This document shows, piece after piece, positions 17,292 to 26,329 of a DNA stretch of 64,000 nucleotides (positions within the stretch are counted from its first letter, which is position 1; every line of letters begins with the position of its first letter). Below the pieces are notes generated by a model, which was given only the letters and a program-made list of their open reading frames with translations, ran no database searches and had not been told where the DNA came from. Source of the DNA: Legionella sp. (GTDB lineage: Bacteria; Pseudomonadota; Gammaproteobacteria; Legionellales; Legionellaceae); NCBI GenBank assembly GCA_002786165.1, contig PEQK01000017.1:27444-91443 (forward strand). The letters run 5' to 3'. The position numbers were made by a program, and so were the translations under genes.

Positions 17292-19870
17292 AGGACACTC
17301 CCTGTGCTGAATATTCTGTCTGTTGGGGGCGCTGGTCTCGAAGATTTAAAAAGTCCAGAAGACCGGTTTGAGGGAGGCGCTGGAAAAAGTTTCAAGCAAG
17401 CTTGGTATTTTTGGCCTTTTTCCAATTGTCTTTGTACCTCTTCAGGCAAGCTATCTTTTAATATATAAGCCCCGACGTTTCTTATGGGTACATTTCTCTT
17501 TTGCATAGACTTTAACATTAAGTATTGATATTTAAACAACACCTCATAATCATCAAAAGTAGGTAATAAAATAGCAAGTGTTGATAAATAACCTGCAAAA
17601 CTCGATAGATATTCTTGCTCTTCATTTTTGCTTTCCCAGGAAAATCTTATGCTTTTATCAATAAATTTTCTAATACTCCGCAATCCACCATCACCCATCG
17701 ATAAAGACATACTATTTATTTCCTGTAGTATAGCGCGCAACTTTTCAACCTCCTTAACTGAACAAATAGATTTTTCTGCGCCTGTAAAAACATACGTATA
17801 CCGAGCGTTCTTTTCATCAAAAACAGCCTTCTTTTTTTCTATCTCATCAGCAAATACATAGCACGATAATGCATAGCGATAAAAGAAAACTTCATGTTGA
17901 AATTTCATGCTGCCGCCATGCTCCTGGTGAACGCCCAAAACAAGCGCCAAGTAATAAGAAGTAAGCGTAGCAATATTAGAATCTTCCGGGCGCAAATACT
18001 TGTCATCACAATAATCAAACAATGGCTTCATCAAAGGATTGGCTGCCAAACGATAATCTGTTGAAACAATATCTAAGATATTTTCCATAGCATCATCTTC
18101 TTGAGTAGCCAACAAAACATAATCAGCATTAAAATCATAAAGCCCTGGTGCTTCTGCCAATGCTAATGTCTTATCACTAAGCATCAGTTCTCGGCTATAT
18201 TTTTTTATATCAATAGGCACAGCATGTCGAAGCAATTTTTGGTGACGCAATGTTGCACCATGTTTAAAAAGAAGCGATATAAGATCGGTCATTTTTCGAT
18301 CATCAAAAAACGACGGTAGATAGTTATAGCGCTGAGAAATAACCAAAAAATACAATATGTTATAAAAGCCAGCATGGCCAATAATAGAAAACTGTACCGA
18401 ATTAGGAGATACATCCTGCTCCAAATACATTTGAACCACCTCCAAATCACATCGCATGATAGCCACAGCTAACACGCCCAGACTCGCGTGTATTGTCACG
18501 GATGGACATGACAATAACATTTCGCTTTCAACCTGCTGAAATAAATAAAACACCGAACGATAGACAGAAGAATTTGCATATAAATCATTCGCTATAGCAA
18601 TATATTTTTTTCGCTGTATTTCAATTTCCTTAAATGTCCGTATATCCACAGCCAATTGCTCTATTTTTTCCAATAAGGACCAATACGTTGGTTTTAAGTC
18701 GATGTAGGGCTCTATGCCAAACAACTTGGACATAACACCTATATCACCAGATAGCACTAATACATTAAAACAACCTACCATATCCTCTAAAAGCTTGGTC
18801 AGCTGGCTATCCAACTTTTTCAGTTGAGACGTAAAAGAAGAGGTCGTACTACCAATATAAAGCTCAATAAGATTTTTTTGTACGGTCAACACCTCCACAT
18901 ACGTCACGCTCTTGACAAAGAGATTCGGATCACTTTGAAAATTGGTCACAAATGTATTAACTTGATCTTGTAGTGCAGTCAAAGCCCTGCCATCCTCACT
19001 AACTGTGTTCAATACACTTTTACCCGTCTTAACAATAGGCCTCAGAGTAAATGCATTCTCACTATCAGGCACTGCGACTGCTTCTAAAGAAGGCAATGAA
19101 GGAGCACCTTTTACTCCTAATAACCGTTGTTCATACTGTTTGATCCCACGCTCAAACATATCCAAAAAACACTTTCGGCCATCTTGTACAATAGCTTCGT
19201 CTAACAAGCTCACAAGACAAAGCGCTTGTTTGTATCGTTGTAAGGTATCTTTAATAATCTCAAAATTTTCTGTCGAGGCTGTTTGCTGCAACAACGAAGT
19301 CAACTTGTCATTCAGGATCGGTGCATCTTCATTTGCTTTCAAATAAATTTGTGTTTTTAAATCAAGCAAATCAGTTAATAACTGCTTATAGGCCTTGAAT
19401 TGTTTTTGAGAGGTTATGGTATATACCGTTTTCTCATTCAACACAGATGTGCCGAGCGAATTATCGCCTGAATACTCTGTTACATGAGCAGAACGATACC
19501 CGCCACAAGAATCAAAATACACATGAATCACTCTACTACAAGTAGATGTACTCGCATGTTGATAAATAGCCGTGTAATGATGAGGAGATAATACATCGAC
19601 ATGAATATTAAAATCTCTATCAATCGATAAATGCTCTTTTTTCAATACAAAATCAGGAAACAACTTAGGATCAGTAACCACTGGTGCAGTAATATACCAG
19701 GCGTGTCTTTGTTCATTACCACTAGGAGACACTGAAAAGTCCCTTTGATATACATCTTCTTGGAAATTCGCAATGTAATGGTACAAACTATTTTCTCTTT
19801 TGGCGCCTGCTGGCTTACTCACTACCACATCTTGCTCAGACTTTGTTATAGGTTCCTTTTTTGTATACAT
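17198..19870 (-). CDS. Large ankyrin-like protein, effector-like
   Basis: 890 residues, no signal peptide or membrane segment. Residues about 460-550 contain degenerate ankyrin-type units (LGVLAVAIMRCDLEVVQMYL, then LISLLFKHGATLRHQKLL). The rest is mostly helical with a charged coiled-coil-like stretch (about 280-420). Ankyrin proteins of this size in host-associated gammaproteobacteria are often secreted effectors, which is inference. The last 30 or so residues (from LFVEGSSSSKK) are read antisense through the remnant at 17063-17291, so the native C terminus was probably lost and a chance stop taken over. Start ATG 19870; upstream is AT-rich DNA with possible promoter sequence. Confidence 0.7.
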   Translation of the reverse strand: MYTKKEPITKSEQDVVVSKPAGAKRENSLYHYIANFQEDVYQRDFSVSPSGNEQRHAWYITAPVVTDPKLFPDFVLKKEHLSIDRDFNIHVDVLSPHHYTAIYQHASTSTCSRVIHVYFDSCGGYRSAHVTEYSGDNSLGTSVLNEKTVYTITSQKQFKAYKQLLTDLLDLKTQIYLKANEDAPILNDKLTSLLQQTASTENFEIIKDTLQRYKQALCLVSLLDEAIVQDGRKCFLDMFERGIKQYEQRLLGVKGAPSLPSLEAVAVPDSENAFTLRPIVKTGKSVLNTVSEDGRALTALQDQVNTFVTNFQSDPNLFVKSVTYVEVLTVQKNLIELYIGSTTSSFTSQLKKLDSQLTKLLEDMVGCFNVLVLSGDIGVMSKLFGIEPYIDLKPTYWSLLEKIEQLAVDIRTFKEIEIQRKKYIAIANDLYANSSVYRSVFYLFQQVESEMLLSCPSVTIHASLGVLAVAIMRCDLEVVQMYLEQDVSPNSVQFSIIGHAGFYNILYFLVISQRYNYLPSFFDDRKMTDLISLLFKHGATLRHQKLLRHAVPIDIKKYSRELMLSDKTLALAEAPGLYDFNADYVLLATQEDDAMENILDIVSTDYRLAANPLMKPLFDYCDDKYLRPEDSNIATLTSYYLALVLGVHQEHGGSMKFQHEVFFYRYALSCYVFADEIEKKKAVFDEKNARYTYVFTGAEKSICSVKEVEKLRAILQEINSMSLSMGDGGLRSIRKFIDKSIRFSWESKNEEQEYLSSFAGYLSTLAILLPTFDDYEVLFKYQYLMLKSMQKRNVPIRNVGAYILKDSLPEEVQRQLEKGQKYQACLKLFPAPPSNRSSGLFKSSRPAPPTDRIFSTGSVLFVEGSSSSKKSSLKPKSNAKSFVTKMPGLG

Positions 19871-19957
19871 TGCTTTATCTCTTGAAAAATGTTTTTTAAT
19901 TATACAAAAAATTACCTAGTATCACTATAGAAAAATGATAAAAAAGTTACCAAATGT

Positions 19958-20128
19958 ATCTTTATGATAAAAAAGATGATTGTGCTACGGTTATACAAAA
20001 ATAATTTTTGAAAAAAATATAGAGAAAAAATGAATCCTACAGCAACTTTTTTATCTCTTATCATTGCTGCTTATGAAGCATCTCAACCTGCTGAGAAACA
20101 GGTACAGGTCGTCAGCTTGATCGTACAC
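19958..20128 (+). pseudogene. Remnant of the 298-residue gene's 3' part
   Basis: The sequence tracks 14455-14660 closely (GATTGTGCTACGGTTATAC, then the stretch encoding MNPTATFLSLIIAAYEASQP) but has base losses after the NCAT motif and an internal deletion before GTACAGGTCGTCAGCTTG. It then joins IS66 sequence. With the remnant at 17063 it shows that the block at 13.3-15.2 kb once existed in two copies. Confidence 0.8.
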
Positions 20129-20487
20129 CTATACAAAAAAATTCTAGCTGCAGGGAAAAAAGAACTGCCTCCTATTCCAGAAAAAACAACAAAACGGCGT
20201 GGTAAACTAGCCAAGTCCGATGCACATAATTTATGGGAGCGTCTTGAAAAATATGAGTCTGTCTTACTGTTTGCAAAACATCCCCATGTGCCATTTACAA
20301 ATAACCGTGCTGAACGCGCGATTTACGCATGACAAAAGTGAAGCAAAAGATATCCGGCTGCGTTCATACTGAAAAATATGCCAAGGCTTATTGCCGTATT
20401 TCGAGTTACTTGCAAACGATGAAACATAAGGGGATAAACACTTTGGTCGCTGTGAGCATGACGCTTCAGGGAAACATCGAGTTATAA
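20125..20487 (+). mobile_element. IS66-family transposase fragment (C-terminal end)
   Basis: Reads KELPPIPEK, KSDAHNLWERLEKYESVLLF and VPFTNNRAERAI in one frame. After a 2-base insertion near 20323 it continues in another frame as MTKVKQKISGC, KAYCRISSYLQTMK and a natural stop at 20487. These are the hallmark C-terminal blocks of the large IS66 transposase. The catalytic core, accessory genes and inverted repeats are absent, so it is a dead fragment. Confidence 0.9.
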
Positions 20488-20495
20488 GTGAGACG

Positions 20496-20693
20496 TTAAT
20501 GTAATGTGACGATTTCGTTCACCCCTGTTAGCCAAGCAGCGGATAATAGGGGTGAGCAGTTACGTTTGTTGTTACTATCCCAAAAATAAACACCTTTTGC
20601 CCTATCAATGACTAATGGGTCAACACCACCCTGGGTGGTCCACTCAAAAAGAGTCGTTTCACGTGCCGTACTGACAACATCCTTGTCCAACAT
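20496..20693 (-). pseudogene. 5' stump of a class-III aminotransferase gene
   Basis: From ATG 20693 (GAGG ribosome site 8 bases upstream) the frame reads LFEWTTQGGVDPLVIDRAKG then VYFWDSNNKR, which is the N-terminal pattern of class-III PLP aminotransferases (for example omega-amino acid:pyruvate type). After KR the reading becomes unrelated and stops at 20496; the remaining 400 or so residues are missing. The break lies close to the IS66 fragment, which may have caused the deletion. Confidence 0.75.
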
Positions 20694-20767
20694 CGAAGTG
20701 ATCCTCACAAAATTTTAGGTTATACAACAACACTAGAAGATAAAGACTCATAGTCTTGTTCTTTTTT

Positions 20768-22555
20768 TCACTCTTGTTTGTGTTTGACTTGTTGTTGCCA
20801 CATTTTTGCGTAAGCACCCTCTAAAGTTAACAACTCGTGATGGCGGCCTCGTTCAATGATTTGACCATTTTCTAAAACAATAATTTCTTCGCAATGAGTA
20901 ATGGTTGAAAGTCGATGAGCAATCATTAATGTAGTAACTTCCCGAGAGATTTCTAACAAATTACTTTGTATATCACTTTCAGTTTTACTATCTAAAGAAG
21001 ACGTGGCTTCATCGAAGATAAAAATCTTAGGTTCTTTTAAAATAGCTCGAGCTATAGCAATTCGTTGCTTCTCGCCCCCGGATACTTTTAATCCACGCTC
21101 TCCTACAATAGTGTCGTAACCATCAGGCAACTTCATAATAGTGTCGTGAATATGCGCAGCTTTTGCCGCTTTGATGATGTCGTCTCTAGGAGCATTTGGC
21201 TTCGCATAGGCAATATTGTAATAAATAGTCTCGTTAAACAGCATTGTATCTTGAGGTACAACCGCCATACTGTCTCTCAAAGAGGCTTGCGTCACTTTAC
21301 TAATATCTTGGCCATCAATGAGAATAGATCCTGATTGAACATCAAATAGTCTTAGCAACAAACGAGATAAAGTTGATTTTCCTGAGCCACTGTGCCCAAC
21401 AATTGCCACAGATTTTCCAGGTAAGACTGTTAGAGAAATGTTTGTTAATGCCTGCTGGTCTTGGGTAAAACCAAAATTTACATTTTTAAACTCAATGAGT
21501 CCGCGGTCAACACGTAAAGGACTTGCATTAGGACTGTCCTTCACTTCCACAGGCTCATTTAACAAAGCAATAATGTCGTCAAAATTAGTAACTGAATTTT
21601 TAAGCTCTCTGATGACATATCCTAAAAAAGCCAGGGGCATAACTATTCGAAGTAGATAAGCGTTAAGAGCAACAAAATCCCCCACAGTTAATGAGCCATT
21701 CATCACATGTAAACCGGACGTTAAAGTCATGACTGTAAGGGTTGCTCCTACAATAAGATTTTGACCAAGATTCACAGACTCAAAAGTCATATCACTTTTA
21801 AGATTAGATGTTTCATGCGCAGATAGTGCGGCGTCATAACGATCTGACTCGTGCTGTTCGTTACTAAAATACTTGACCGTTTCATAATTTAACAAACTAT
21901 CAACCGCCTTGCTGCCTGTATCATTAGCATCTGCATTGGCTTGTTGTAAATTATTGGTATCCCATAAGGTGCAATATAACGTAAAACCAACAAAGGCCAC
22001 GATACCAAGCAACAATATGGCCGCGTAATACCATTCAAAAGAAATCATCAGAACAACTAAAATTAATACGACTTCAATAATAGTAGGGATCAGATAAAAC
22101 AAAATATGCCAAAACAATGTTGTTACACTATATTCAATTCGGTCGATGCTCGTGGTAATAGACCCTGTTTTCCTATCAAGATGATAACGCAAGGAAAGAT
22201 TGTGCAAATGACAAAATGCCTTATGATTTAACTGCCGAATCACCCGTCTTACCACCTTGAATGCAATCATCCCTCGTACTTGCACCAATGCTTGGCTCAA
22301 TGTCCAGGTTAACCCATATGCTAATAATACACAGATTACTATAGAAGGAAGACGAGACACCTTGAAGATATCAACAGTGTATCCATACAAAATTGGTGCG
22401 AGAACATTTAAAATAATAGTAGCTAAGACTAAGCTTTGGGCTAAATAAAAACGCTTCCTTATGGAACGATCTTCATTTTTTAATAAATAGGGAGCTAATA
22501 AACGGAGCACATTCATGTATCGAGATAAACTTTTTAATGATTGACCAACAGACAT
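20768..22555 (-). CDS. ABC exporter of the ATM1/HMT type (fused membrane and ATPase domains)
   Basis: 595 residues from ATG 22555, which has AAGGA 8 bases upstream; ATG 22591 would add 12 residues with a poorer site. The N-terminal half has six membrane segments. The C-terminal half is a full ABC ATPase: Walker A GHSGSGKST, Q-loop VVPQDTMLFN, signature VSGGEKQRIAIARA, Walker B IFIFDEATSSLD, and switch His in MIAHRLST. The order and the SQALVQVRGMIAFKVVRRV region match the heavy-metal/glutathione-conjugate exporter group (ATM1, HMT1). Works as a homodimer in the inner membrane. Substrate is likely a glutathione- or sulfur-containing compound, by family. It is monocistronic as far as visible. 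Confidence 0.9.
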   Translation of the reverse strand: MSVGQSLKSLSRYMNVLRLLAPYLLKNEDRSIRKRFYLAQSLVLATIILNVLAPILYGYTVDIFKVSRLPSIVICVLLAYGLTWTLSQALVQVRGMIAFKVVRRVIRQLNHKAFCHLHNLSLRYHLDRKTGSITTSIDRIEYSVTTLFWHILFYLIPTIIEVVLILVVLMISFEWYYAAILLLGIVAFVGFTLYCTLWDTNNLQQANADANDTGSKAVDSLLNYETVKYFSNEQHESDRYDAALSAHETSNLKSDMTFESVNLGQNLIVGATLTVMTLTSGLHVMNGSLTVGDFVALNAYLLRIVMPLAFLGYVIRELKNSVTNFDDIIALLNEPVEVKDSPNASPLRVDRGLIEFKNVNFGFTQDQQALTNISLTVLPGKSVAIVGHSGSGKSTLSRLLLRLFDVQSGSILIDGQDISKVTQASLRDSMAVVPQDTMLFNETIYYNIAYAKPNAPRDDIIKAAKAAHIHDTIMKLPDGYDTIVGERGLKVSGGEKQRIAIARAILKEPKIFIFDEATSSLDSKTESDIQSNLLEISREVTTLMIAHRLSTITHCEEIIVLENGQIIERGRHHELLTLEGAYAKMWQQQVKHKQE

Positions 22556-22816
22556 GTTCAAGATTCCTTTTTGTTTTAATTCCTTTAGCATTCTTTCAAG
22601 CGCAATAACATTTATAACAACACTTAATGGATTAAAATCATCATGACAAAGACATTAAGTACTGCGGAACCAGATCTTGCTAGCTAAATAAAATCCTCTA
22701 CTCCAAAGACGAAAATCAACAATAACAATGAACCGCTAGAACCTCATTATTATGATGATTTTTTTTTATTCTTTATGGTATTATAAAAATCATGTTTGTT
22801 TTGGAAAATTTTTATA

Positions 22817-24133
22817 ATGAGATCTGCTGCTTCAAATTATTTTTTTAAACTTGAACCCTCTCGATTTGCTCCTCAGAAAGCTGATTCAGAGCTCGAACAT
22901 ACACTTCAGCAAGAAGATTACATCCAGCAAGTAGAAGCCAATATTACAGAGGCTACAGTTTTTTTAGAAAATTCGGTCAAAGAAGGCAAAAATCCGATTG
23001 AGATTTTTAATGATCTTTTATCTCGCTTAGGAAAAATGCGTCACGAACTGGCTCTCAAGCATAAAACAGAAAAGGCTGAATTATTTGGTGTTCGTCGTGA
23101 TTTATCGACTGCGCCATGGTCAACATCATTGCGTACTAAGCTTTGTGGCCCATATCAAAATTATAATACACGATTATCTTCGGACATACAAAAGCATCTC
23201 GAGACGATGCAAGAACAAAAAAGTAAAGAGTTAAGAATTGAGGGCAAAGCTCTGAATAAAAAAACATCTATGACCATTAAGTATTGGAACTACAAGGACC
23301 TTGATCAACCGCCCCAATATAATTCTTTTAAAGCGTATAAACAACTGTGTCAGCTTTGTGAGATAGCACACAAACCTCTTGATCAAGAAGAGTTTAATAG
23401 AGAGTTCGTTATGTTTGAAGGTCAAAACATACCACCAGAAAAGAGAGAAGCAATGCGTGTACGGCATAGCGAGATGTATGATAATGCTACTACTGATGTA
23501 AACGAGGTAATTCATGAGATCAATCAATTACTCGTAAATAAAGAAGCCATGCGTAATCTAAAAAAAAATTCAATTGAAGATTATAATGGTCTAAAAATGA
23601 GAAGCTCCATGACTAGTTTTCATCTTGATAAAGTTGCCACAAAATATTCCATGGAAAAATTCAATTGGGTTCACGTTACTGTACGCACTGAGATAAAAAA
23701 AAGAATGTATGCTTTTTCTCAATATCTAACGCTACAACATATATCAAAAGATTTATCGGATTTTAACATAGAATTAATACATCAAGATCCTTTTTTAATA
23801 GAAGAAACCCTGGACGATATTGCTGGTTTATTTAAAACAGTTCTTGAATGGGATAAGAGTTGTGACTCGGAAACAGACCTTGTTAACACTATAGCACTTA
23901 TCAATTATGAGTTTTCTCACGCTGCTCCTTTTATTAGAGGCAGTGCAGCAATAGGTGAATGGCTAGAGCACACACTCTATAGATATCATGGTTTTACTAT
24001 TCAATATAAGGATACATGTAATGTCAATATGGAAGCATTGACTTTACCTTTGGAAGAATTTGTTACGCAATACCCTTCTATGGTGGAAAGAACGTCGATT
24101 CATTGGGAAACAAGTTATTTATCTGGCCCTTAA
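22817..24133 (+). CDS. Unknown helical protein, effector-like
   Basis: 438 residues from ATG 22817; a TTG at 22796 would add 7 residues. Soluble, no signal peptide, rich in Lys/Glu helices. Near the C terminus NYEFSHAAPFIRGSAAIGEW (about 370-390) is a distinctive block with a His and an Arg-Gly turn; it faintly recalls the HPFxxGNGR loop of Fic proteins but lacks the essential pattern, so no Fic assignment is made. It stands alone, between the divergent ABC exporter and the convergent operon at 24593. Confidence 0.55.
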   Translation: MRSAASNYFFKLEPSRFAPQKADSELEHTLQQEDYIQQVEANITEATVFLENSVKEGKNPIEIFNDLLSRLGKMRHELALKHKTEKAELFGVRRDLSTAPWSTSLRTKLCGPYQNYNTRLSSDIQKHLETMQEQKSKELRIEGKALNKKTSMTIKYWNYKDLDQPPQYNSFKAYKQLCQLCEIAHKPLDQEEFNREFVMFEGQNIPPEKREAMRVRHSEMYDNATTDVNEVIHEINQLLVNKEAMRNLKKNSIEDYNGLKMRSSMTSFHLDKVATKYSMEKFNWVHVTVRTEIKKRMYAFSQYLTLQHISKDLSDFNIELIHQDPFLIEETLDDIAGLFKTVLEWDKSCDSETDLVNTIALINYEFSHAAPFIRGSAAIGEWLEHTLYRYHGFTIQYKDTCNVNMEALTLPLEEFVTQYPSMVERTSIHWETSYLSGP

Positions 24134-24188
24134 GGTTTTTCGAAAAAAGTTTGTGGGGTAAAGTTGATCAAATACTGTTTATAACGAT

Positions 24189-24223
24189 TGAGGTAACGTA
24201 AAGTTATTCTTTACGTTACCTCA
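24189..24223. terminator. Strong hairpin after the unknown gene
   Basis: A perfect 15-base-pair stem (TGAGGTAACGTAAAG with CTTTACGTTACCTCA) and a 5-base loop, 55 bases after the stop at 24133. No T run follows on either strand, so the terminator role rests on position and stem strength. Confidence 0.6.
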
Positions 24224-24592
24224 CACTTCCCTGTCATTTAGAACATCCTGTTCTATTCCTTGTGCAAAATATGGCTTTCCCTAAGTCTCTGCACTGTTTC
24301 TCTAATATATACCATGCTAATCATTTAAGCAGCCACCAATATGCTCACCAATGCGCAAGAGATTTCTTAATATCTAATACGAAAGTGTCATAATTTTTGA
24401 TTTAAAAGTGCTTTCCACCGACAATTTCAGCTTCCATAAAACCATCGCAAAATCACAGTACATGTAAAAACCAAGCCACCTAAACTCGCTGTTAATGTCT
24501 GTATTCTATCCAATGCTTTCGGCATTAGTACCGAAAAATGACCAACATGAATGTTCAATTTTTGCGTCAAAGCGCCAGGGGGCATGCAATGA
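24224..24592. other. Intergenic stretch without a gene
   Basis: AT-rich spacer between convergent genes. Short open frames occur, but none has a ribosome site or recognisable product. It may hold decayed coding DNA. Confidence 0.5.
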
Positions 24593-26320
24593 TTATTTGG
24601 ACGCGCTCAATCCCCTAATAACCGGGTCAATAGACAATGTATCACTTCCCGCATGATTCCTATTAGTATCTCTTGTGAATCGCTCATAACGTCGACCAAA
24701 TAGCCCACCAGATAAACTCGATTTTCGACTATCGATGCTCTGTTTTTTTTGTTGTGTCGCAGGATTGTCTGAAGTTGAATCTTGCCATGGGGCTTTTACT
24801 TTTCTTTTTTCATCTTGCCAGCCTAATCGACATAACGCAATTGTCACTAATACAGATAAAAATATTCCCAATAACTTATAATCAGTCTGTGGTTTGGTAC
24901 AAAAGTCCGCATAATTTAATATCGATAGGCTTGATGTAATATCAAGGGCATTCCCAGGCTGCGACTCCGTCGTCCACACAATATCAGTACCATTTACCAG
25001 CAAAGGCTGACGATGCCATTTATCTGTATAATTGTAGTAGGTAAATCCCGACGGTAAATCTGCAAAACCTGCTGAATTTATTTTTATTGTGATAGCACGT
25101 GAAGCAATATAAACAGGGTTTTTCTGAGCTTTTTCCTGTGCAGTACCCGTTATTAAAAAACCACCGTCTCTTGAATTTGTGATGCCTATACAGACAATAC
25201 CACGAGCATGTGTTATAACGGTCATCCAAATTGGCTCACCAACATCATCAACTAAACCAATCAGACACACATTAGCGCCACCAGAATACATCTTCCCGAC
25301 AATGGCATAATTAGCATTCGTAGCAAGTGCTATAGCTGCAATACCTATTTCATCAGCATCATCAAAAAAAAATTGCGTCGCTGATAAAGGTTGACCATTC
25401 GAATTCATGCGCAAAGTTACTAGGCATTCGTTTATGTTGCAATCATTAGCGCCTGCTGCGAAATAACCGTGATCATAAGTAGATTTTATTGCAGTTAAAC
25501 CCCACTTTTGATAATTATCAACAGTACTCAAAAAAAATTGTTTGGAGTTGAGGAGTTCCCCTTCTTTTGAAAACAATGCAATAAATGGTGTGTTGCACTT
25601 CTTTGTACCACAATCGTAATTAAGCCACCCAATAATAGATGTTTCTCCATTATCACCACCAGAAGTAATAGCATAAGCACCCATAGACTGCCATAGATCA
25701 TTTTTTATGGCTACCTCCCAAAAAATTTGACCATTATCATCCAGATTATATATTGGAAGAGCATAGACCCCGGAGTTCTCTGATGTTGAAATAATGGCAT
25801 AATGATTTTTGGTCAATACAGTCATATGAACCGAAGAAAAACCATTGCTCCAAGTACCCCCTAACTCTTTTGCCCAAAGTAAATCACCAGCAAGATTAAA
25901 TTTAGCAGCCCAAATGCTCCCGTTATTCGAAGTCCCATCTGAAATTACTCCAGAAACAAAAGTATCGTTATTGTTTGTAATGATACTTGCTAATTCCAAG
26001 CGATCATTACCGTGATTTAATATTTGTGCCGAAACCCTATCACCCTTTTGGTTATAGTGCGCAAGAAAACCGCGCGTTCTAGAAGGTTGGAAGTTGCTAT
26101 ACCAGTACAGCTGACTATTCTCCTGTAGCGTGCCTACCACACTGATATTAGCACTGTTTTCCACAATGGATATCCCATAAAAGTCATTAATATGGCACCC
26201 GAGTTCAGACAACCATGTGGTACTACTATCTGTTACCAGAGGTTGTATTGATGAAATAGTAATCTCAGTCTCAGTCAGCTGTTTCTTTTCATCGTTTTCT
26301 TTAGGTTTTATAAATAGCAT
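24593..26320 (-). CDS. Beta-propeller-like repeat protein with C-terminal membrane anchor
   Basis: 575 residues. Residues about 40-460 consist of repeated 45-60-residue units of the kind ...GDLLWAKELGG..., GQIFWEVAIKN, GEPIWMTVITH, each with a Gly-Trp/Tyr core and alternating strands (for example DGGFLITGTA, DHGYFAAGAN). This is the pattern of secreted propeller-type (delta-60/SBBP-like) repeats. One membrane segment (about 480-500, LLGIFLSVLVTIALCRLGW) is followed by a basic, Ser-rich tail of about 75 residues. With no N-terminal signal peptide the topology is uncertain. It begins 9 bases after the NACHT gene with an AAGG site, so the two form an operon and probably work together. Confidence 0.7.
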   Translation of the reverse strand: MLFIKPKENDEKKQLTETEITISSIQPLVTDSSTTWLSELGCHINDFYGISIVENSANISVVGTLQENSQLYWYSNFQPSRTRGFLAHYNQKGDRVSAQILNHGNDRLELASIITNNNDTFVSGVISDGTSNNGSIWAAKFNLAGDLLWAKELGGTWSNGFSSVHMTVLTKNHYAIISTSENSGVYALPIYNLDDNGQIFWEVAIKNDLWQSMGAYAITSGGDNGETSIIGWLNYDCGTKKCNTPFIALFSKEGELLNSKQFFLSTVDNYQKWGLTAIKSTYDHGYFAAGANDCNINECLVTLRMNSNGQPLSATQFFFDDADEIGIAAIALATNANYAIVGKMYSGGANVCLIGLVDDVGEPIWMTVITHARGIVCIGITNSRDGGFLITGTAQEKAQKNPVYIASRAITIKINSAGFADLPSGFTYYNYTDKWHRQPLLVNGTDIVWTTESQPGNALDITSSLSILNYADFCTKPQTDYKLLGIFLSVLVTIALCRLGWQDEKRKVKAPWQDSTSDNPATQQKKQSIDSRKSSLSGGLFGRRYERFTRDTNRNHAGSDTLSIDPVIRGLSASK

Positions 26321-26329
26321 AGCTGTGCC

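Noticed and set aside
23930..23990. Fic-like HxxPFxRG block in the 438-residue protein
   Set aside because: The essential HPFxxGNGR sequence is absent; only a vague resemblance remains.
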